A DNA stretch of 64,000 nt from positions 1-64,000 of the forward strand of contig NZ_BNBI01000008.1 in NCBI RefSeq assembly GCF_014655295.1, given 5' to 3'. The notes beneath the pieces are model-generated. The model was not told the DNA's origin and searched no databases. It worked only from the letters and a program-made list of their open reading frames with translations. Shown here piece after piece: positions 1 to 7,100 of the stretch (positions are counted from its first letter, which is position 1; every line of letters begins with the position of its first letter). Origin of the DNA: Streptomyces fumanus (GTDB taxonomy: Bacteria; Actinomycetota; Actinomycetes; Streptomycetales; Streptomycetaceae). The position numbers and the translations under genes were made by a program.

Positions 1-87
1 GGTTACATTCCGAACCCGGAAGCTAAGCCTTACAGCGCCGATGGTACTGCAGGGGGGACCCTGTGGGAGAGTAGGACGCCGCCGAAC
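1..87 (+). rRNA. 5S ribosomal RNA, 3' portion
   Basis: The window opens inside a 5S rRNA gene. The sequence carries the conserved central and 3' parts, including CCGAACCCGGAAG and the closing GTGGGAGAGTAGGACGCCGCCGAAC. Roughly the first 30 bases lie outside the window, so this is the last gene of an rRNA operon transcribed on the plus strand. A strong intrinsic terminator follows directly. Confidence 0.95.
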
Positions 88-95
88 AATTATTC

Positions 96-140
96 AAAGG
101 GTGGGACCCGGAACTTCCGTTCCGGGTCCCACCCTTTTTT
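96..140 (+). terminator. rRNA operon intrinsic terminator
   Basis: A perfect 19-bp stem (96-114 pairing with 119-137) with a TTCC tetraloop is followed by a T run. It sits 8 bases after the 5S 3' end, as expected for an rRNA operon terminator. Confidence 0.93.
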
Positions 141-186
141 ATTGTCTGTCACTTGGTGTTCACGTACCGCAACCACCATCCCCACC

Positions 187-864
187 ATGGGTACTGCAGC
201 GATGCTGAGGGCCGCGGGTGTCGGAGTCGGTGACGAGGTCATCGTGCCGGCCTTCGGGAACGCGGAAGTCGCCGAGGCCGTCGTCCTGGCCGGCGCGCTT
301 CCGGTGTTCGCGGACATAGACCCGGTGACGTACTGCCTCGATCCGGTCGCCGTCGAGGCCGCGGTGGGTGGGCGGACCGCCGCCCTGGTCGCCGTACACC
401 GCTTCGGGCGGCCGGCGGACATGGGGCGGCTGCTCGGGATAGGGCAGCGGCACGGGCTGCTGGTGCTGCAGGAAGGGGAGTCCGAGGCGCCGTACGACGA
501 GGTCGCGCAACGGCGGCAGCGGGCCGCCTACCTGGATGCCCGGCTGCGGGGGGTGCGCACGCCGGACGGCGGGGACGGGCACACCTATCAGCAGTACGTG
601 GTGCGGGTGCCCGGGAACGGGCGGCCGGACCGGGACGCGTTCGCGCGGGCGGTACGGGCCCGGGGCGTCGACTGCCGGGTGCCGGTGAAGACGCCGGTGC
701 ACCGGATGCCGGACTTCCGGCGCTGTGTGGAGCTGCCGGAGACCGAGCGGGCCGCTCAGGAGACGCTCGCGCTGCCGGTCGACGCCTCTTTGACGAAAAG
801 GGACATGCAGCGCATCGTGTCCGCGTGCAATGCGCTCGGGGGACTGCTCCAGCCGGCTTTCTGA
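187..864 (+). CDS. degenerate DegT/DnrJ/EryC1/StrS-family aminotransferase, probably inactive
   Basis: The protein from the first ATG (225 aa) matches pieces of sugar/PLP aminotransferases of the DegT/DnrJ/EryC1/StrS family. It has the start of the large domain (GVGVGDEVIVPA, then GALPVFADIDPVTY), and a C-terminal part with YVVRVPG, the RGVDCRVPVKTPVHR region and the LALPVDASLT end motif. Family members are about 370 aa. Here the first ~55 residues are absent, because the ORF begins at the usual GT-A motif. A central block of about 100 residues that normally holds the PLP-binding Asp and the catalytic Lys is also gone: the sequence jumps from GLLVLQE to the RRQRAAYLDARL helix. No ribosome binding site precedes the ATG, and the gene starts under 50 bases after the rRNA terminator. 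It is most likely a decayed gene, although a structural or regulatory role for the remnant cannot be excluded. A TTG at 142 is an alternative start. Confidence 0.6.
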   Translation: MGTAAMLRAAGVGVGDEVIVPAFGNAEVAEAVVLAGALPVFADIDPVTYCLDPVAVEAAVGGRTAALVAVHRFGRPADMGRLLGIGQRHGLLVLQEGESEAPYDEVAQRRQRAAYLDARLRGVRTPDGGDGHTYQQYVVRVPGNGRPDRDAFARAVRARGVDCRVPVKTPVHRMPDFRRCVELPETERAAQETLALPVDASLTKRDMQRIVSACNALGGLLQPAF

Positions 865-870
865 GCGTGG

Positions 871-900
871 TTGGGAGCACGGCTGTGTTCGGGGTATGAT
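871..900 (+). promoter_or_regulatory. putative promoter of tRNA-Thr
   Basis: TTGGGA (871-876) and TATGAT (895-900) are separated by 18 bases and lie 40 bases upstream of the tRNA. This is an SigA/HrdB-like arrangement with a near-perfect -10 hexamer. Confidence 0.6.
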
Positions 901-939
901 CTATTCCGTTGCCGCGAGGGAAACCTCGAAAAGTGACCA

Positions 940-1015
940 GCCCCTATAGCTCAGTCGGCAGAGCGTCTCCATGGTAAGGAGAAGGTCAACGGTTCGATTC
1001 CGTTTGGGGGCTCCA
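940..1015 (+). tRNA. tRNA-Thr (anticodon GGT)
   Basis: The cloverleaf can be folded by eye. The 7-bp acceptor stem GCCCCTA pairs with TGGGGGC, followed by T8-A9 and a D-arm starting GCTC. The anticodon stem is TCTCC/GGAGA around the loop ATGGTAA with GGT at positions 34-36. The T-arm contains GGTTCGATTCC, and there is an encoded CCA end after discriminator T. It decodes ACC/ACU threonine codons. It is a single-gene unit with its own promoter and terminator. Confidence 0.96.
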
Positions 1016-1020
1016 TAAAG

Positions 1021-1050
1021 AAGGCCCCGCCCATTCGGGCGGGGCCTTTC
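1021..1050. terminator. bidirectional terminator between tRNA-Thr and osaC
   Basis: A 12-bp perfect stem (1021-1032 with 1037-1048) and an ATTC loop have T-rich tails on both strands. It can end both the tRNA transcript (plus) and osaC (minus, stop codon at 1058-1060). Confidence 0.88.
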
Positions 1051-1057
1051 TGCTGTC

Positions 1058-3808
1058 CTAGTCGCGGTGCGGCTCCGGGACGCGCATCGCCAGGATCGCC
1101 ATGTCGTCGGACGGGGCGTCCGAGGCGAAGCGCTCCACCGCGCGCATGATGCGGGCCGCCACCGCACCGGCCGTGAGGCCCGTGCAGGTCGTCAGGACAT
1201 CGGCGAGACCGTCGTCGCCCAGCATGCGGGCGCCCTCCCGGCGTTCGGTCACGCCGTCCGTGACACAGAGCAGTACATCGCCCGGATCGAGGGTGACCGT
1301 CTGCTCGTACAGCTCCAGGTCCTCGATGACGCCGAGGAGGGGCTGCGGCTCGGCCGCCGGTTCGACCGTGCCGTCCTGGCGCAGGCGGAGCGGCAGCGGG
1401 TGGCCGGCGCAGACCACCTTCAGTTCGGCGCTGCCGTCCTCCTGGGGGCGCAGCTCGCCGTAGAGCAGGGTGAGGAAGCGGCTGCGGGCGCCCTCGTCGA
1501 GGATGGCGGAGTTCAGGCGCTCCAGCACCGCCGGGCCGCTGAGGCCCTCGCGGGCCAGCAGGCGCAGGGCGTGCCGGGCCAGGCCGGTGACCGCCGCCGC
1601 GTTCGGGCCCGTACCGCAGACGTCGCCGATGGCGAAGCCGTAGGCGCCGTCGCGGATGGGGAAGAGGTCGTAGAAGTCACCGCCGACCTCGTTGCCCTCG
1701 CCGGCCGCGCGGTAGATGACCTCGACCTCGACGCCCTGGATCTGCGGCAGCTCCGGGGGGAGCAGGCTGCGCTGGAGGGACTGGCTGATGGCCGTGCGCT
1801 CCGAGTACAGGCGGGCGTTGTCCAGGGCCAGGGCGGCGCGGCGGGAGAGGTCCTCGGCGAGTTCCAGGATCTCCTGGCGGAAGTGCTCGTCGGCGGGCTT
1901 GCCGAGGGTGAGCATGCCGATGACGCGGTTGCGGGCGACCAGGGGCAGCACCACGGTCTCGCCGCCGACCGCGGCGGCCGTGGCCAGGGTCGGGCCGATG
2001 CCCGGCGTGACCTGGCGGCCGGAGTTGCCGCTCAGGCCGAGGCTGCGCATGGAGGAACGCAGCGCCGCCTGGTGGGCGACCTCGCTGGGGGCCGTCCAGA
2101 CCCGGGCGCCCGGCGTCGGCACCGGGTCCGGCGGGGGGACCTTGGACAGCAGGGACTTGATGCCGTCGATCAGTTCCTCGTCCTCGTGCAGGACGTACGA
2201 CAGGTAGGGGTCCGAAGCCTGGTCGGCGATGGTGTAGACGGCACACCAGGTGGCCAGGGTCGGGACCGTCATCTGGGCCATCAGGGCGAGGGTCTGGTCG
2301 CGGTCCAGGGTGCCGGCGAGGAGGTCGGACGCCTCGACGAGGAAGCTGAGCGAGCCGCGGCGCAGCCGCTCCAGTTCGCCGAGGCGGGCCGACTCGACGG
2401 CCAGGGCGATGCGGTCGGCCGCGAACTGCAGGCGCAGCGCCTCCTCGTTGGAGTAGCGGGCCGGGGCCTCCGCGGCGACGCCGAGGGAGCCGGTGAGACG
2501 GCCCTCGACCTTGAGGGGGACGGTGACGACCGAGCGCATCCCGGTGCCGTTGAGGAGGGGGACGGCGCCCGGTACGGCGGTCAGGTCGTCGTGGACGGCG
2601 GGCATCCGGGCGGAGCCGTAGCGGCCGGGGCCGGCCTCGACGGGGACGCGGGCGAAGCGCTGGCGGGCGGAGGGCAGGCCGGTGGAGGCGCGGACCTCCA
2701 GTTCCGTCTCGTCGTCGGTGGCGAGGAGGAGGAAGGCGGCGTCGGCGTCGAGCATGTCGCGGGCCCGCTCGACCGTGCGCTGCAGGAGGCCGTCGAGGTC
2801 GTCCGGGGCGGGGGAGCCGATGAAGACCTCGAAGGGGTCGGTGCTCTGCCCCTCGGAGCCGGCGCCGGTGTCGGCGGGCACCCGGGTCGGGGACTGCAGG
2901 ACCGCGCGTTCGTGGTCGCGGACCAGCAGGCAGACCGTGGAGGGCTCGCCGCCGGTGTCGCGGACGCGCAGGTGGGAGGCGTACACCGGGGTGACCCGAC
3001 CGTGCGCGCCGCGGATGCCGTAGCTGCCCTCCCAGCGGGAGAGGCGGAGCGCCTCGGCGATGCCGGTGCTGGTGCCCGGGGTGTGCGGCCAGGCGGCCAG
3101 GTCGGTGAGCGGCTTGCCGACGACCTGCTCGGCCGGGTAGCCGAACAGCTCCTCGGCGTCCTCGTTCCAGGCGGTGATCGCGCCGGCCCGGTCGATCTGG
3201 ACGACGGCGACGCGGACCCGGCCGTCGGCGAGCGGCAGCAGCTCGGCGGGGAGGCAGGGGCCGGCGGAGCGGGTGCCGACCGGGCGTTCGGGCAGGTCGA
3301 GCTGGAACCAGACGGTCTTGTGGGTCGGGGTGTAGTCCACGCCCCAGCGGGCGGCCAGGGCCGCGCAGAGCTGGAGGCCGCGGCCGCCCTCGCGGTCCAG
3401 GCTGCCCATGTCGGCGGGCGAGCCCTGGAGCGGCACCTCGCGCTCCGGGTAGCGGTCGCCGACCTCGATCCGTACGCCCTCGTCGGTGCGCAGGCAGACC
3501 ACGTCGGCGGAGGTGCCGGCGTGCACCACGGCGTTGGTGACCAGCTCGCTGGTGAGCACCACGGCGTCGTCGACGATGTCGGCGTAGCCCCAGCCCTGGA
3601 GGGTGTCCCGGACGAAGGAGCGCGCGCCGGCGACCGATCGCCCCAGGGGCTCGAAGCTGGCGGCCGCGCGCGCGGTGATCACGGAAGTCCTCGATCCCTT
3701 TTCGCCGTGCAGGTCGGTCCCGTCGGCCGGCTGCTGCCGCTGCTGCGGCATGCCGCCCGTCGGCTGCGGGTCCGGGGGCTGTCCCCCCGGGACCAGTCCG
3801 GTGGTCAT
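1058..3808 (-). CDS. osaC: OsaC-type multidomain regulator: RsbW-like kinase, PAS, GAF and PP2C phosphatase
   Basis: This 916-aa protein modulates stress sigma factor activity. In S. coelicolor, OsaC is reported as a SigB-modulating protein required for return to normal after osmotic stress (literature from memory). Domain order: an RsbW-like GHKL ATPase (about residues 45-170, N-box LTSELVTNAVVHA, then GRGLQLC), a PAS domain (about 200-300, ITAWNEDAEELFGYP), a GAF domain (about 330-490), a second GAF-like region (about 510-670), and a C-terminal SpoIIE/RsbU-type PP2C phosphatase (about 680-915; GGDFYDLF, DVCGTGPNAA, LCVTDGVTERR, PSDDMAILAM, acidic metal ligands intact). The ATG at 3808 is chosen because the 28 residues upstream look non-coding; GGAGG lies about 13 bases ahead, slightly far. 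It is divergent from osaA, which supports the assignment. Confidence 0.9.
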   Translation of the reverse strand: MTTGLVPGGQPPDPQPTGGMPQQRQQPADGTDLHGEKGSRTSVITARAAASFEPLGRSVAGARSFVRDTLQGWGYADIVDDAVVLTSELVTNAVVHAGTSADVVCLRTDEGVRIEVGDRYPEREVPLQGSPADMGSLDREGGRGLQLCAALAARWGVDYTPTHKTVWFQLDLPERPVGTRSAGPCLPAELLPLADGRVRVAVVQIDRAGAITAWNEDAEELFGYPAEQVVGKPLTDLAAWPHTPGTSTGIAEALRLSRWEGSYGIRGAHGRVTPVYASHLRVRDTGGEPSTVCLLVRDHERAVLQSPTRVPADTGAGSEGQSTDPFEVFIGSPAPDDLDGLLQRTVERARDMLDADAAFLLLATDDETELEVRASTGLPSARQRFARVPVEAGPGRYGSARMPAVHDDLTAVPGAVPLLNGTGMRSVVTVPLKVEGRLTGSLGVAAEAPARYSNEEALRLQFAADRIALAVESARLGELERLRRGSLSFLVEASDLLAGTLDRDQTLALMAQMTVPTLATWCAVYTIADQASDPYLSYVLHEDEELIDGIKSLLSKVPPPDPVPTPGARVWTAPSEVAHQAALRSSMRSLGLSGNSGRQVTPGIGPTLATAAAVGGETVVLPLVARNRVIGMLTLGKPADEHFRQEILELAEDLSRRAALALDNARLYSERTAISQSLQRSLLPPELPQIQGVEVEVIYRAAGEGNEVGGDFYDLFPIRDGAYGFAIGDVCGTGPNAAAVTGLARHALRLLAREGLSGPAVLERLNSAILDEGARSRFLTLLYGELRPQEDGSAELKVVCAGHPLPLRLRQDGTVEPAAEPQPLLGVIEDLELYEQTVTLDPGDVLLCVTDGVTERREGARMLGDDGLADVLTTCTGLTAGAVAARIMRAVERFASDAPSDDMAILAMRVPEPHRD

Positions 3809-4190
3809 GTGTCCGGCCGCCCCTCCGTGCCCGCTCGTCTCGTGCCACCGCCCAGGCCGGACGGACCGGCACGGCTGGACAGCCGCATGCAAGGTTACTT
3901 ACCTTCGCCGTCCATGCGGATGCCGGTCTGCAGTGTTTCCGCCCGAGGGTGTGCGGACGCTGTGCGAAGCTGCCGAACTGTTATGGCCTGGTTGGGCCAG
4001 GATGAAACACTGGGCAGGCTTCCTGTTGGAGGCCCGGTCGGGCCGGATGCCGGCCGGGTACGGCGGGCAGCAGCCCCGGAGAGGTCCGGCGGACCGGGCG
4101 GGTGATACAGGAAGTACCCGGTGGTAACCGGTATGTCGAGCAGTAGGACCCGGGCACGGCACGATGGTCGACCCCTGCGGGAGGGACACA
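3809..4190. other. divergent intergenic region osaC / osaA
   Basis: This 382-bp non-coding stretch separates the two divergent osa transcription units and must hold both promoters. A small dyad, CCGGT-GGTA-ACCGG, lies at 4118-4131, about 60 bases upstream of the osaA start. Two GGGTAC strings (plus 4056-4061, minus 4119-4114) resemble a SigB-type -10, but I could not pair either with a convincing -35. No RNA gene or small ORF with a ribosome binding site was seen. Confidence 0.45.
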
Positions 4191-7100
4191 GTGGAGTCTG
4201 GCGCGGCGACGCGGAGCACGAGGACGCGCGCGAAAGGCGGACAGTCCCCGGACAACCAGGGCGGGAAGCGCAACGGGACCACTGCCGTGGACACGGCGGC
4301 CCTGAACCGGCTGCTGGCCGCCCTGGTCTGCATGCGGGACGGCAACTTCCGCAAGCGGCTCACGGTGTCCGGCGACGGCGTGATGTCGGAGATCGCGGCG
4401 GTCTTCAACGAGGTGGCCGACCGCAATCTGCACCTGACGGGCGAGCTGGCCCGGGTCCGGCGGATGGTCGGACGGGAGGGAAAGCTCACCGAGCGGCTGG
4501 AGACCGGGGCCTGCGAGGGGTCCTGGGCGACCGCCGTGGACAACTGCAACGCGCTGGTGGACGACCTGGTGCGGCCGGTCTCCGAGGTCAGCCGGGTGCT
4601 GTCGGCGGTGGCCGAGGGTGATCTGTCGCCCCGGATGGAGCTGCGGACCCAGACGGCCGAGGGGGCCGGGCAGCCGCTGCGCGGGGAGTTCCTGAAGGTC
4701 GGCCGGACGGTGAACAACCTGGTCGACCAGTTGTCGACGTTCACCGACGAGGTCACGCGGGTCGCCAGTGAGGTGGGCACCGAGGGCAAGCTGGGCGGGC
4801 AGGCCCGGGTGCGCGGGATGTCGGGTTCCTGGAAGGACCTCACGGACTCCGTCAACACGATGGCGTACCGGTTGACCGCGCAGGTGCGGGACATCGCGCT
4901 GGTGACGACGGCGGTCGCCAAGGGTGATCTGTCGCGGAAGGTCACGGTGCACGTGGCCGGCGAGATGCTGGAGCTGAAGAACACCGTCAACACGATGGTC
5001 GACCAGCTCTCGGCGTTCTCGTCCGAGGTGACGCGCGTCGCACGCGAGGTGGGCACCGAGGGGGCGCTGGGCGGGCAGGCCCGGGTGCCCGGTGTGGCCG
5101 GCGTGTGGAAGGAGCTGACAGACTCGGTCAACACGATGGCCGGGAACCTGACCGCCCAGGTGCGCGGGATCGCCGAGGTGACGACGGCGGTCGCCAGTGG
5201 TGACCTGTCGCGGAAGGTGACCGTGCCGGCCCGCGGCGAGGTCGCGCAGTTGGCCGAGACGATCAACCAGATGACCGAGACGCTGCGGATCTTCGCCGAC
5301 GAGGTCACACGGGTGGCCAACGAGGTCGGTGCCGAGGGGCAGCTCGGCGGCCAGGCGAACGTGCCGGGCGCGGCGGGCACCTGGAAGGACCTGACCGACT
5401 CGGTCAACACCGTCTTCCGGAACCTGACCACCCAGGTGCGGGACATCGCCGCGGTGACGACGGCCGTGGCCAACGGTGATCTGTCGCAGAAGGTCACCGT
5501 GGACGTGGCCGGGGAGATGCTGGAGCTGAAGAACACCGTCAACACGATGGTCGACCAGCTCTCCGCCTTCGGTGCCGAGGTGACGCGGGTGGCGCGCGAG
5601 GTCGGTGTCGAGGGTGAGCTGGGCGGGCAGGCGCAGGTGCCGGGGGCGGCGGGGACCTGGAAGGACCTCACGGACTCGGTCAACACGGCGTTCCGGAACC
5701 TGACCGGGCAGGTGCGCAACATCGCCCAGGTGACGACGGCGGTCGCCAACGGTGATCTGTCGCAGAAGGTCACCGTGGACGTCTCCGGGGAGATGCTCCA
5801 GCTCAAGAACACCGTGAACACCATGGTGGACCAGCTCTCCAGCTTCGCCGACCAGGTCACGCGGATGGCCCGGGACGTGGGCACCGAGGGCCGGCTCGGC
5901 GGGCAGGCCCGCGTGGACGGCGTGTCCGGTACCTGGAAGGAGCTGACCGACTCGGTCAACTTCATGGCCGGGAACCTCACGTCCCAGGTGCGGCAGATCG
6001 CCCAGGTGACGACGGCGGTGGCGCGCGGCGATCTGTCGCAGAAGATCGACGTGGACGCGCGCGGGGAGATCCTGGAGCTGAAGAACACCATCAACACGAT
6101 GGTCGACCAGTTGTCGTCGTTCGCCGAGCAGGTGACCCGGGTCGCCCGCGAGGTGGGCACCGAGGGCCGGCTCGGCGGGCAGGCGCAGGTGCCGGGCGTG
6201 GCGGGCGTGTGGCGCGACCTCACCGACTCGGTGAACGGCATGGCCGGGAACCTCACCGCGCAGGTGCGCAACATCGCGCAGGTGGCGACCGCGGTGGCGC
6301 GCGGCGATCTGTCACAGAAGATCACCGTGGACGCCCGCGGGGAGATCCTGGAGCTGAAGAACACCCTGAACACGATGGTCGACCAGTTGTCGTCCTTCGC
6401 CCAGGAGGTCACGCGGGTGGCCCGCGAGGTGGGCACCGAGGGCATCCTCGGCGGCCAGGCCGAGGTGCAGGGCGTCTCGGGCACCTGGAAGGACCTCACG
6501 CAGTCCGTCAACGGCATGGCCAACAACCTGACCCTGCAGGTGCGCAACATCGCCGAGGTGACGACGGCGGTCGCCAAGGGCGACCTGTCGAAGAAGATCA
6601 CCGTGGACGCCAAGGGCGAGATCCTTGAGCTGGTCACCACCGTCAACACGATGGTCGACCAGTTGTCGTCCTTCGCCGAGCAGGTCACGCGGGTGGCCCG
6701 GGAGGTGGGCACCGAGGGCATCCTGGGCGGGCAGGCGCACGTCCCGGGTGTGGTGGGCATCTGGAAGGACCTCAGCGACAACGTCAACCTGATGGCGAAG
6801 AACCTCACCGTCCAGGTGCGGAACATCTCCCAGGTGGCCGCCGCCGTCGCCAACGGCGATCTGACGCGGACGGTGACGATCGAGGCGCGGGGCGAGGTCG
6901 CACAGCTTGCCGAAACGTTCAACACGATGGTGAAGACGCTCAGTTCCTTCGCCGACCAGGTCACCAAGGTGGCCCGCGAGGTGGGCACGGACGGCATCCT
7001 GGGCGGGCAGGCGCACGTCCCGGGCGTGGCCGGCACCTGGAAGGACCTCACCGAGTCGGTGAACCAGATGGCGTCCAACCTGACCGGTCAGGTGCGCAAC

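Noticed and set aside
901..1167. Minus-strand ORF ending in a peptide with NRTVDLLL and LCRLSYRG
   Set aside because: This is the translation of the tRNA-Thr antisense strand, a well-known spurious ORF class.
4056..4119. SigB-type promoters based on GGGTAC boxes between osaC and osaA
   Set aside because: Two GGGTAC strings exist (one per strand), but no GNNTN-type -35 at 14-16 bases could be found for either. In GC-rich DNA this hexamer is common.
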